From JAPXLN01 sp033809515 (GTDB lineage Bacteria > Bacillota > Sulfobacillia > Fermentithermobacillales > Fermentithermobacillaceae), in the NCBI GenBank assembly GCA_033809515.1, contig JAPXLN010000001.1, forward strand, positions 124,001-188,000: 64,000 nt of DNA, given 5' to 3'. The notes under the pieces are model-generated. The model was not told where the DNA came from. It made no database searches and was given only the letters and a program-made list of their open reading frames with translations. Positions 52,972 through 60,579 of this stretch are shown here, piece by piece. Each line of letters begins with the position of its first letter. The first letter of the stretch is position 1. Made by a program: the position numbers and the translations under genes.

Positions 52972-54203
52972 CGAGCACGCCGAGACTCTGGGTCAAACTT
53001 GCGCTGACGGCAATCACAATAGCTGCGTTGGCGGTAACCCTAACAGGCTGTTGGGATAGGGCGGAAATCGAGACTCTGGGATTTGTCACCGCCATAGGAA
53101 TAGACGAAGCTCAAGAAGAAGGGAAAATACTGATCACCCTGCAGGTGGCAAGACCGGCGAGCATCAGCCGTGGCTCAGAAGGAGGTCCCTCTCAGGAGAG
53201 AGCTTTTTGGGTTGTGGAAAGCACAGGCACTACCATATACGAAGCTCTCAGGAATCTGAACGCTGTATCTCCTCGTCGCATCTACTTCCCTCATTGCCGC
53301 CTTGTCCTCTTCGGCCAGGAGTTTGCCCAAAATGGCGTTGGCAGAGCTATTGATTGGTTCGACCGGAGTTCCGAGGCCAGAAGGCTCATGCACGTTGTGG
53401 TGGCCAAAGGAACCGCATGGGAGATGATGCAGGCAGAGTTCGAGCTTGAGCCTATGGCAGCTGAAGGGCTAGAGCGGTTAACCATGAACGCTCATGCCCG
53501 GCTTTCTACAGCCCTGCCATCAACCCTAAACGATTTTCTTCAGGCACTGGAACGCGAAGGCATGGACCCTGCAGGGATCGGCGCAATGATCGCTGTTAAG
53601 AAACCAGATCCTGCTATAACAGGCCAGCTGAAACGAGAAGAGGTCAGATCCTCCCCGGTGATATCAGGAACCGCTGTCTTCAAAGATGATAGGCTGGTCG
53701 GATGGCTCGAGCCCAATGAAACCCGGGGATTCAGCTGGCTGGTGTCTAAGGCAAAAGGAAGCCTCATAGTCATAGAGCAACCCGATTCCGGAAGCAAAAA
53801 GACCGCTTTTGCGTCAATAGAGGTCCTTCGGTCCAAGCGCACGGTCAAGGTGCAGACCAACCAGGAGAAGGTCTCGTTTACAGTGACCCTGGATATCGAA
53901 GGTAACCTGGGGGAGGTCCAGGGGTTCATGGATCCGCTGAAAAACCCCGGTATCTGGACAGAAATGGAACGCCGGATGGCTGAGCGTATTCTTCAGGATG
54001 CCGAATCGGCGCTGCACAAAGCTCAGGAACTGGGTGCCGACATATTTGGTTTCGGCGCAGAGGTGTACCGAAAATCCCCCAAACTCTGGGAAGAGATCAA
54101 AGATAGGTGGGATAGTGAGTTCCCGGTCCTGGACGTGAAGATCGAAGTAAAAGCTAAGCTTCGAACGCTGGGACTAACCATACGTCCGGCGAAGATCAAG
54201 TAA
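52968..54203 (+). CDS. gerC: spore germination lipoprotein, Ger(x)C family
   Basis: C-subunit of the receptor, 411 aa. The lipoprotein signal is clear: basic start, hydrophobic core, lipobox LTGCW with the acylated Cys near residue 28. Family motifs: DRAEIETLGFVTAIGID directly after, the REVxA-like AFWVVESTGTTIYEALRNLN, and the C-terminal domain from EVSFTVTLDIEGNLGEV near 305. Completes a canonical gerA-gerB-gerC operon, all joined by four-base overlaps. Confidence 0.94.
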   Translation: MTSTPRLWVKLALTAITIAALAVTLTGCWDRAEIETLGFVTAIGIDEAQEEGKILITLQVARPASISRGSEGGPSQERAFWVVESTGTTIYEALRNLNAVSPRRIYFPHCRLVLFGQEFAQNGVGRAIDWFDRSSEARRLMHVVVAKGTAWEMMQAEFELEPMAAEGLERLTMNAHARLSTALPSTLNDFLQALEREGMDPAGIGAMIAVKKPDPAITGQLKREEVRSSPVISGTAVFKDDRLVGWLEPNETRGFSWLVSKAKGSLIVIEQPDSGSKKTAFASIEVLRSKRTVKVQTNQEKVSFTVTLDIEGNLGEVQGFMDPLKNPGIWTEMERRMAERILQDAESALHKAQELGADIFGFGAEVYRKSPKLWEEIKDRWDSEFPVLDVKIEVKAKLRTLGLTIRPAKIK

Positions 54204-54216
54204 GGGGGAGACCTTC

Positions 54217-54435
54217 ACGCATACCTTTTTGGTCATACTCAGCTTCTTTCTGGTCGTTTTGTGTGAAGCTCCCGGCATAATCAGAAACAAAGAGTGGAAG
54301 ACACTAGCTGTGGTTATGGTCCTGATAGCTGCAGGACTGACTCTTGCCTTGCTTCAAACCATTACCGGAAGCGCGCCCAATCCCATGAAGGTCATCGCCT
54401 TTCTGGTGGAAAGCCTTAAATCTGTGTTTCGATAG
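54217..54435 (+). CDS. small membrane protein after gerC
   Basis: Two hydrophobic segments (ILSFFLVVLCEAPGII and VVMVLIAAGLTLALLQTI) in about 68-72 residues. The first conventional in-frame start is TTG at 54229, 18 bases after the GGGGGAG at 54204-54210. An in-frame ACG at 54217 is at the ideal six-base spacing. I give the ACG-based span; the TTG is the conservative choice. The size and place match the small GerD-like or YndL-like extras sometimes found in ger operons, but I recognise no family. Confidence 0.55.
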   Translation, partial: THTFLVILSFFLVVLCEAPGIIRNKEWKTLAVVMVLIAAGLTLALLQTITGSAPNPMKVIAFLVESLKSVFR

Positions 54436-54476
54436 CTAAAGACTCAAAGAATCTTACCCCTCACACAGATTACCCC

Positions 54477-55313
54477 TTACACAGCTGCTTGCAGAACAAT
54501 ACTGTCCTCTCCCAGAACGCTGACGAGATTCCTTCTGAAAACCATAGGGTCGCCTGAACAAAAGAACTTGTACTCCGGTTCCCCTTTGCGCTTTGACAGA
54601 AGCTCTCTTTCCTCTAGCATGGCCTTCATGGTCATGACTGTTTGAACCGCCGGATCGATGAGTTCAACCCCAGGCAGCGCTTCCTCAATATACCCTGCAA
54701 GCAGCGGAAAATGAGTGCAGCCCATAATCAGAACATCCACAGGGGACTCATGGAAAACCTTCATGTACCTTCTCGCAGCGTCTCTGACGGCGGTCTCGTC
54801 AAACTGCCCGGCCTCCACCAGCATGACAAAGTCGGGACATGCCTGTTTCAGCGGCCCGTTCCTCAAGCCAAGGTGGGCAAGCTCCTGGTCGTATACTCCG
54901 CTTGCTACAGTGGCCTCAGTAGCGATGAGTCCCACTCTGGAACCGGAACCTCCCACTGCCATGGCAGCTTCTGATCCGGGACGTATGACCCCTACAACAG
55001 GACCGGGGAAACTGGACTGAACCGCCCCAAGCCCGGCAGCCGTAGCAGTATTGCAGGCTATAACGATAGCTTTGGCCCCTTGAGCTAACAGAAACTCGGA
55101 TATTTCAACTGAAAACCGGGAGATCTGAGACTGAGGTCTCGTGCCGTAGGGTAGACGACCGGTATCGGCAAAATACAGCACGCTTTCGTTAGGAAGAATC
55201 CTTCTGATTTCCCTCACCACTGTAAGGCCGCCGGAACCTGAATCGAAAACGCCAATGGGGGCATCAGCACCTAGACTACAAACCCCTTCGTATCTGCAGA
55301 TGCGTCTTGTCAC
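54477..55313 (-). CDS. murI: glutamate racemase
   Basis: Makes D-glutamate for peptidoglycan by a two-cysteine cofactor-independent mechanism. Motifs: APIGVFDSGSGGLTVVREI near the N-terminus, LPYGTRPQSQI, catalytic Cys in IACNTATAAGL, and second catalytic Cys in IMGCTHFPLLAGYIEEAL. The frame is open to 55433, giving 40 residues of unlikely leader. The GTG at 55313 gives 278 aa, the family size; an ATG at 55337 is an alternative. Divergent from the MFS gene. Confidence 0.92.
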   Translation of the reverse strand: MTRRICRYEGVCSLGADAPIGVFDSGSGGLTVVREIRRILPNESVLYFADTGRLPYGTRPQSQISRFSVEISEFLLAQGAKAIVIACNTATAAGLGAVQSSFPGPVVGVIRPGSEAAMAVGGSGSRVGLIATEATVASGVYDQELAHLGLRNGPLKQACPDFVMLVEAGQFDETAVRDAARRYMKVFHESPVDVLIMGCTHFPLLAGYIEEALPGVELIDPAVQTVMTMKAMLEERELLSKRKGEPEYKFFCSGDPMVFRRNLVSVLGEDSIVLQAAV

Positions 55314-55521
55314 TTTTCGATCACGCCTTTGCAGCATGGTCTTTCCCGGTGAACCGACGTTTCTGGTATGGTGAAAAGTCTGTAAAGCCTGAGTAGATTG
55401 ATTATAGCATACCCTGGAAATCTCGGATAGCATGCCCTATACTGGAAAGGCTGAGTTCGTGCACCAGCGTCTGTGTTTGTGTATTATCTATTCGGGCATG
55501 TGCATCTCAGGAAACCGGGTG

Positions 55522-56775
55522 ATGAGAATCAGTCTGTTCAGGTTCCAGCGCAACGCTAACCTCTACCTCATGAGCATTTCAATGAGATCTCTGGCTCAGG
55601 GTGCGTTTGGCGTGATTCAGGGGTTATATATCCTATCGCTTGGGTTCGACGAAACCGTTCTGGGCACTATCCTTTCTGCACGCATGCTATCTGCAGCCGT
55701 CGCTTCTTTGCCGGCAGGAATACTCTCTGACCGGATAGGCCGCAGACCGGTCCTGGTCACGGCAGGGGTGATGACCACCGTAGGCTACCTAGGGATGGCA
55801 GTATCATCCAGTCCCGCAATGATGGTTCTTTTCTCATGTGTCAACGGCATTGCCATGGCTTGCCAGGCAACCTCCGGAGCGCCGCTCCTGGCAGAGTCAA
55901 GCACGCCTGCTGACAGAGCCAGGCTGTTCGGAGTCAACTTCTCCCTAAGCATGGCTGCGACCATGATTGGAAGCCTTGTGGGAGGCGTGCTTCCGGGCAA
56001 GCTTCTTTTCCTGGGGGAATCCTCATCTTTTCGCTGGTCGTTGCTTGTTTTCGCCGCTATCACTCTGGGGGGAGTCTGGCCTGCACGGAGAATCGAGGAG
56101 GATCCCCCGAGCAGGCCCGAACCGGCAGAGCCTTCCGCCAAACCCATCTCAGTGCTTACCCACGAGCTTCGTTCATTGACCGAGACCGCAAGAGAAAAGG
56201 ACATACTCTGTCTTTTGACCTATGGCGTGCTCATAGGCTTTGGGGCAGGTCTGGTGGTTCCGTTCTTCAACGTTTTCCTTTCACAAAAACTAGGCATCCA
56301 GACGGCCACCATAGGCCTGATAATGTCAGTCTGCAACGGAGCTACAGCTATAGCAGGACTGGTAGCTCCTGTGTTGGCTGAAAAATACGGCCCGGTTGCC
56401 ACAGTGGTGGGAACACAAATCGCATCTATCCCGTTTTTGATGCTCATAGCTCTTCCTCCTAACGTTTACCTAGTATCCGTAGCTCTTTTCATGCGTTCGG
56501 CCCTCATGAATATGTCGAGTCCGGTAGCGTCCACTGTCTCTATGGAGCTTGCCGGTCCTGACCGGAGAGGCAGAATCTCAAGCCTCATGCGAATTGCCGA
56601 CAACGTGGCCAGAGCTCTCAGCGCAGTAGCGGCAGGTTATATCATGTCAAAGTGGGGCTATGAGGTTCCCTATTTCTTCACCGCTGTTCTCTACTTCGCA
56701 GCCAGCATTGTCTACTGGAAAGCTTTTCGGGACAGGGATAAGCATAGGAGGGGATCTATGTGGACTCCACAATGA
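55522..56775 (+). CDS. major facilitator superfamily transporter
   Basis: About 417 aa with twelve hydrophobic segments. The MFS signature between segments 2 and 3 is DRIGRRPVL. The central loop (about 195-225) is Pro/Glu-rich (DPPSRPEPAEPSAKP). The second half repeats the pattern (AEKYGPVATVVG; GPDRRGRISSLMRIADNVARALSAVAAGY). The ATG at 55522 is preferred, with AGGA about ten bases upstream; the longest frame begins at 55432. The 3' end overlaps the aldolase start by 16 bases. Substrate unknown; drug efflux and sugar uptake are both possible. Confidence 0.85.
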   Translation: MRISLFRFQRNANLYLMSISMRSLAQGAFGVIQGLYILSLGFDETVLGTILSARMLSAAVASLPAGILSDRIGRRPVLVTAGVMTTVGYLGMAVSSSPAMMVLFSCVNGIAMACQATSGAPLLAESSTPADRARLFGVNFSLSMAATMIGSLVGGVLPGKLLFLGESSSFRWSLLVFAAITLGGVWPARRIEEDPPSRPEPAEPSAKPISVLTHELRSLTETAREKDILCLLTYGVLIGFGAGLVVPFFNVFLSQKLGIQTATIGLIMSVCNGATAIAGLVAPVLAEKYGPVATVVGTQIASIPFLMLIALPPNVYLVSVALFMRSALMNMSSPVASTVSMELAGPDRRGRISSLMRIADNVARALSAVAAGYIMSKWGYEVPYFFTAVLYFAASIVYWKAFRDRDKHRRGSMWTPQ

Positions 56776-57350
56776 CCCTTGCAGAGCTCCGGAAACGAGT
56801 AAGCAGTGCCGCAAAGGCCATGAGCCAGCTCGGGCTTGCTCGCATGACATCGGGAAACGTCTCGGGAAGACATCCCCCAACAGGGCTGATAGCTATTACA
56901 CCTTCAGGCTTTCCCTACGATCTGCTAAAGCCGGAAGACATAGTCCTGATAGATGCCGGCGGAAATGTGGCAGACGGAAAGCATGAGCCGTCATCTGAAA
57001 CCCCCATGCATACGCTCATCTACCGCAGCAATCCTGAGGTTAACGGAATTGTCCATACTCACTCGGTTTACGCCACAGTCTTTGCCGTTCTAAACCGGGA
57101 GCTTCCTGCTGTGACGGTTCCGCTTGCATCCTTTGGCCCTGTTTTGGTCGCTCCGTTTCAGCCCCCAGGGTCCTTAGAGTTAGCGCAAGAGGTAGTCCGG
57201 CGCCTCAAGCAATGCCCTGGCGCGGTGCTAATGCAGAACCACGGGGCAGTATGCGCTGCAGATACAGTGGAATCAGCACTGGAAACTGCTGTTTATCTGG
57301 AAGAAGGCGCACAGGTCGCACTTCTGGCCTTGCTGGCAGGCCGTCCATGA
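56760..57350 (+). CDS. class II aldolase/adducin family protein
   Basis: 196 aa, GTG start eight bases after AGGAGG. Zinc-dependent sugar-phosphate aldolase or epimerase fold: phosphate-binding ARMTSGNVSGR near 28, TPSGFPYDLLKPEDIV, acid in SSETPMH near 80, metal-binding HTHSVYAT near 100, and QNHGAVCAADTVESAL near 160. L-fuculose-phosphate aldolase-like or methylthioribulose-phosphate dehydratase-like activities are possible, not decidable here. Slightly shorter than usual (about 210-220). Its last 146 bp lie antisense to the end of the DUF1287 gene. Confidence 0.85.
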   Translation: MDSTMTLAELRKRVSSAAKAMSQLGLARMTSGNVSGRHPPTGLIAITPSGFPYDLLKPEDIVLIDAGGNVADGKHEPSSETPMHTLIYRSNPEVNGIVHTHSVYATVFAVLNRELPAVTVPLASFGPVLVAPFQPPGSLELAQEVVRRLKQCPGAVLMQNHGAVCAADTVESALETAVYLEEGAQVALLALLAGRP

Positions 57351-58086
57351 GTTCCGCAAGTTCTTCCGGCTCCAGCCGGAAATGAGCCAGAACGCCTCCG
57401 GGCCAGTAACCCAGGGCATTGTCCTCACTTGGGTACCTGGAACCGTGATGCAGTATCTTGGGCACTCCGTTGCGATACCTCGAATCAGAGACAATACCTA
57501 TATGATCGTGGTTGGCGCCAAGTATCACTATGTCCCCGGGCTGCCATTCTTTCAGATTCTCAGGATCCCACGGCTTCACTTCGTTGGTCATGGTTATGGC
57601 ATGGCGCTTGAGAAACACATAGAGGTTGGGAACGCGGCGAAAATCGATGTTGGAGTCGGGGTGACCCTCAACCCTGGGATACTCCTTAAGGGCCGAAGCG
57701 ATGTCTTTGTCCAGCATGGATTTTAGGTCATAGCCTGCGTATTGAAAGGCGCGCCAAACCAGGTCCGTGCAGACTCCTTCGCTGTCAGGGGGATAGCCCC
57801 CGGCATAGTACGCACTTCTGTACAACGGCTTGCGGTCAACCTGGACCCTGGCGCCCTCTACGAGGTCAAGGGCGTCATCCTTCCCGTTGCCGTTTTGGTC
57901 GTGGTCAAGCAGGCTTGTTTGCACGTTAAGGGGAGGCCTCAGCCACATGCCTAGCCACCCGAGACCCTGTCCCCTCAGATGCGGCACGCACCAAACGACC
58001 AACCATGCAACCGCGATAAGGCCCATGACCCAAGCCATAGCAGGGAGAGGACCCCGCAATCTCCTACCCCTTGCGAGACGACCCAC
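57205..58086 (-). CDS. DUF1287 (YijF-like) protein with N-terminal membrane anchor
   Basis: 293 aa. A hydrophobic segment at about 17-33 (AWVMGLIAVAWLVVWCV) is followed by the DUF1287 domain: GVCTDLVWRAFQYAGYDL with the conserved Cys near 105, a calcium-site-like DHDQNGNGKDDALD near 62, DIVILGANHDHIGIVSD near 187, and NALGYWPGGVLAHFRL near 225. The arrangement suggests an NlpC/P60-like Cys-His peptidase fold on the outside, but the activity is unproven. The last 45 residues are outside the domain and overlap the aldolase gene antisense. AAGGAGG is 12 bases before the GTG. Confidence 0.8.
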   Translation of the reverse strand: MGRLARGRRLRGPLPAMAWVMGLIAVAWLVVWCVPHLRGQGLGWLGMWLRPPLNVQTSLLDHDQNGNGKDDALDLVEGARVQVDRKPLYRSAYYAGGYPPDSEGVCTDLVWRAFQYAGYDLKSMLDKDIASALKEYPRVEGHPDSNIDFRRVPNLYVFLKRHAITMTNEVKPWDPENLKEWQPGDIVILGANHDHIGIVSDSRYRNGVPKILHHGSRYPSEDNALGYWPGGVLAHFRLEPEELAELMDGLPARPEVRPVRLLPDKQQFPVLIPLYLQRILPRGSALAPRQGIA

Positions 58087-58090
58087 CGGC

Positions 58091-58240
58091 CTACTGTACC
58101 TCCTTATCTCCTGTAGCCATAATGGCCTTCATAAGCTCCCTGAGGGTCTGGTCGTCCATGTCGGGGCCGGGCTTGAACAGAATCTTGGCTGGCCTTCGCC
58201 CTTTCGAATCCCTATGCGTCTTGTCAGGAGACTTCGACAT
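58091..58240 (-). CDS. 49-aa hypothetical protein
   Basis: ATG at 58240 after GGGGGTGTG; ends 5 bases before the GTG of the DUF1287 gene, whose AAGGAGG lies inside its last codons, so the two are probably coupled. The sequence is basic at first (SKSPDKTHRDSKGRRPAK), then helical (DMDDQTLRELMKAIMATGDKE). No family recognised. The spacing and the ribosome binding site are what make it credible. Confidence 0.55.
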   Translation of the reverse strand: MSKSPDKTHRDSKGRRPAKILFKPGPDMDDQTLRELMKAIMATGDKEVQ

Positions 58241-58329
58241 AAACAATCACACCCCCACTGCAGTAATAGGGAGATTCTGATAAGAGAATCCCGGATTTGG
58301 CCGCTTTCGAAGGTTGCGCCTGCTGAAAG

Positions 58330-58417
58330 TGGTGCCGGGGGCGGGAGTCGAACCCGCACGGGGGGTCACCCCACGCGATTTTGAGTCGCGCATGACTGCC
58401 TATTCCATCACCCCGGC
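58330..58417 (-). tRNA. tRNA-Leu (CAA)
   Basis: Acceptor GCCGGGG/CCCCGGC, discriminator A and encoded CCA (58330-58332). The anticodon loop CTCAAAA within CGCGA/TCGCG gives anticodon CAA (Leu, UUG). A long variable arm (GGGGTGACCCC) marks it as class II. T arm GCGGG-TTCGACT-CCCGC. 88 nt including CCA. Confidence 0.95.
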
Positions 58418-58430
58418 ACTCGCAAAAATC

Positions 58431-58460
58431 ATTGTAGCACGAATGCCACCGCAGCAACAA
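58431..58460 (-). promoter_or_regulatory. promoter of tRNA-Leu
   Basis: -10 TACAAT (58431-58436), 18-nt spacer, -35 TTGTTG (58455-58460). The predicted start is about 7 nt before the mature 5' end of the tRNA, which supports it. Confidence 0.5.
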
Positions 58461-58519
58461 GCTGAGAGTAAGCTGATCCGGGTACTCAATCCCAAGGGTC
58501 CTGAGAATCCCGAGCGCTG

Positions 58520-58912
58520 TCAATAGTTGATCAAGATGAACTTCCGTATCCATCGCTTGATAGCTGTGCGAAACAGAGAGCGAGTGGGACTCAGCATTAG
58601 GACTACCCCGGTAACATCAGTAATCACACCGGGGGTAATGAGTAACAAAGCGCCAATCACCACAAGAACCCCGTCGATGATCTCATCTTCAGGAATGTGC
58701 CCCAGGGAGATCTCTTCTTTCGCGCGCCTAATGACCCCATATCCCTCAGCTGTCAGGAGAGTCCCTCCCAGGAGTGCGGTTCCAATAACCAGGCAAACTG
58801 TCGAAAACGTGCCAATACGGCGACCAATCTCGATGAGAAGAGCTATCTCAAGGATGGGGATTGCTGTAAAGACAAGGAAACCAACTATCCCCAGGCGAGT
58901 CTTCCATCTCAC
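58520..58912 (-). CDS. fxsA: FxsA family membrane protein
   Basis: 130 aa with hydrophobic segments at 8-25, 35-50 and 80-105. Family features: IPILEIALLIEIGRRIGTFSTV, TALLGGTLLTAEG, then LVVIGALLLITPGVITDVTGVVLMLSPTRSLFR. FxsA is an inner-membrane protein; in E. coli its overexpression relieves phage T7 exclusion by F PifA, but its ordinary role is unknown. GTG start with GAGGTG seven bases before. Confidence 0.88.
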   Translation of the reverse strand: MRWKTRLGIVGFLVFTAIPILEIALLIEIGRRIGTFSTVCLVIGTALLGGTLLTAEGYGVIRRAKEEISLGHIPEDEIIDGVLVVIGALLLITPGVITDVTGVVLMLSPTRSLFRTAIKRWIRKFILINY

Positions 58913-59052
58913 TGACTGTCACCTCGCTGGCGAGAAGTCCCTGTAGCCGAGCCGACATACTGATACCTCAGAAGCCTTCGGAACTCCTCTTTGCAGACAA
59001 ACATTCCTTCCTACCCCGCCGCCCTCGCCTGGCCGCCCTTGCTTGGCCGCCA

Positions 59053-59172
59053 TTACTGTTCCTTATCCTTGACCAGCATGTGAATTGTGGCGCAGAGAAT
59101 CGCCATGACCACGAAAGTAGCTGCCATAGAGGTGGCGCTTATCTTCAGTGTCTCCCTGAGCAAAGCTCCCAT
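59053..59172 (-). CDS. 39-aa membrane peptide, OadG-like
   Basis: ATG at 59172 with GAGGGGG eight bases upstream, TAA at 59053. One hydrophobic segment (SMAATFVVMAILCATIHMLV) between a basic N-terminus and KDKEQ. It follows oadB by 38 bp. Size, topology and place fit a minimal gamma subunit (OadG) of a sodium-pumping decarboxylase, which usually has a longer C-terminal tail. The identity is inferred from context. Confidence 0.6.
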   Translation of the reverse strand: MGALLRETLKISATSMAATFVVMAILCATIHMLVKDKEQ

Positions 59173-59210
59173 CCTTGTATCCCCCTCCCGATTGACCTTG
59201 ACGCCCTTTC

Positions 59211-60311
59211 CTACTTGACAAGAGTCAAGATCATAGCCCCGGCAAGAACTGACGCTATCTGCCCTGCCACGTTAGCTCCGACAGCCTGCATAAGAACGAA
59301 GTTTCCGGGCTCTTCTTCCTGAGCCATACGCTGGATTACCCTGGCCGACATGGGAAACGCTGATATGCCGCAAGCGCCTATCATAGGGTTTATTTTCTTC
59401 TTCAGAAACAGATTGATAAACCTCGCAAACAATACTCCGACAGCGGTATCAAGAGCAAACGCGAACAGGCCCATTGCAATGATCTTCAGCGTCGCAGGCT
59501 GCAGAAACTGGTCAGCGGTCATGGTGGAACCTATGGTGATCCCCAGAAGCAGCGAAACAAGGTTCACAAGCTCATTCTGCGCAGTCCTTGAAAGCACGTC
59601 CACAACTCCTGATTCCCGAAGAAGATTGCCGAACATGAGCGAACCAACCAGGGCCAGGCTGATGGGCGCCACCATGCCTGCCACAGCAGTGACCACCAGA
59701 GGAAAGAGTATCCGAGTTCTTCTGGGAAGAACTGACTGAGGCACAGGCTCCATCCTTATTCGTCTTTCCTCAGACGTGGTTAGCGTTCTCACAATCGGCG
59801 GCTGTATAATCGGAACCAGGGCCATGTAGGAGTAAGCAGCCACCGAAATGGGAGCTAGAAGGTGCCTGGCAAACCGGGTAGATACGTAGATGGCAGTAGG
59901 CCCGTCGGCAGCGCCGATGATACCTATGGCCGCTGCCTCCCGAAGGTCGAAACCGAACAAGACAGCCAGTCCCATTGTCAGGAATATACCCATTTGGGCA
60001 GCTGCCCCCAAAAAGAGCATGAAAGGCTGATCCAGGAGCGGGCCGAAATCTATCATAGCTCCGATTCCTATGAAGATCAAAATAGGAAAAAGCTCAGTGA
60101 TAATGCCCGCCTCATAGAGCCTGGTCAAAAACCCGTTAGGACCCACCGCCGAAGAACCGGGGAAGTTGGAGATGATAGCTCCAAATCCTATAGGCAAGAG
60201 CAATACAGGCTCGTAGTTCTTTTTGATAGCAAGGTAAATGAGAATCGATCCAACGCCCATCATGGTCGCTTGCTGCCATGTCATGTCAAGCAGACCTGAA
60301 AACAGACCCAA
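59211..60311 (-). CDS. oadB: sodium-pumping decarboxylase beta subunit
   Basis: 366 aa, polytopic. It couples decarboxylation of carboxybiotin to Na+ export in oxaloacetate, methylmalonyl-CoA and glutaconyl-CoA decarboxylases. Signatures: LLPIGFGAIISNFP near 38, FIGIGAMIDFGPLL near 80, the Na+ site GIIGAADGPTAIYVSTR near 130, GSLMFGNLLRESGVVDVLSRTAQNE near 225, and GACGISAFPMSARVIQ near 320. TTG start with GAGGG seven bases before. No carboxyltransferase or biotin-carrier gene lies nearby. Preceded by a riboswitch-like leader. Confidence 0.93.
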   Translation of the reverse strand: MGLFSGLLDMTWQQATMMGVGSILIYLAIKKNYEPVLLLPIGFGAIISNFPGSSAVGPNGFLTRLYEAGIITELFPILIFIGIGAMIDFGPLLDQPFMLFLGAAAQMGIFLTMGLAVLFGFDLREAAAIGIIGAADGPTAIYVSTRFARHLLAPISVAAYSYMALVPIIQPPIVRTLTTSEERRIRMEPVPQSVLPRRTRILFPLVVTAVAGMVAPISLALVGSLMFGNLLRESGVVDVLSRTAQNELVNLVSLLLGITIGSTMTADQFLQPATLKIIAMGLFAFALDTAVGVLFARFINLFLKKKINPMIGACGISAFPMSARVIQRMAQEEEPGNFVLMQAVGANVAGQIASVLAGAMILTLVK

Positions 60312-60331
60312 TTGAGTACCCTCCCCTCAAA

Positions 60332-60370
60332 ATCAGAAACCTCTATCCCGCCAATAGGGATAAAGGTCTC
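60332..60370 (-). terminator. terminator hairpin in the oadB leader
   Basis: Minus strand 14-bp stem (60357-60370 with 60336-60349, two G-U pairs), 7-nt loop, then TGATTTTG. The 5' arm GAGACCTTTATCCC is also the 3' part of the riboswitch aptamer, the usual overlap between ligand-binding and expression platforms. Confidence 0.65.
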
Positions 60371-60475
60371 ACTAGTCAAGGTCCGCCGGGTCATCAGACC
60401 GTGTTGACGGCGGATACCCCCGGAACGTTCTCTAAGATGCAAACGCCTGTTCCGGGAAGTTACTCCCCTTTACCT
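60357..60475 (-). promoter_or_regulatory. yybP-ykoY-like (manganese) riboswitch upstream of oadB
   Basis: The minus strand reads AAAGGGGAGTAAC at the 5' end, then CCGCCGTCAACACGGTC, TGACCCGGCGG and CTTGACTAGTGAGACCTTT. The GGGGAGTA, CCGTCAACA and GAGACCTTT elements in this order are the conserved signs of the yybP-ykoY class, which senses Mn2+. The GCCG/CGGC pairs close the central stem. Recognised from memory; a covariance-model search would settle it. Confidence 0.75.
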
Positions 60476-60512
60476 CCGAGCACTGTGCTGACGCGTCTCG
60501 GCTGTTAAGGTA

Positions 60513-60541
60513 ATCCTACAGTCAAACCAGGCAATGTGCAA
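60513..60541 (-). promoter_or_regulatory. candidate promoter of the oadB transcript
   Basis: -35 TTGCAC (60536-60541), 17-nt spacer, -10 TAGGAT (60513-60518), about 30 bp before the riboswitch 5' end and 39 bp after the pfkA stop. Confidence 0.4.
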
Positions 60542-60579
60542 GCTCATACCGCACACATCCTATGATGCCCATCACACAG

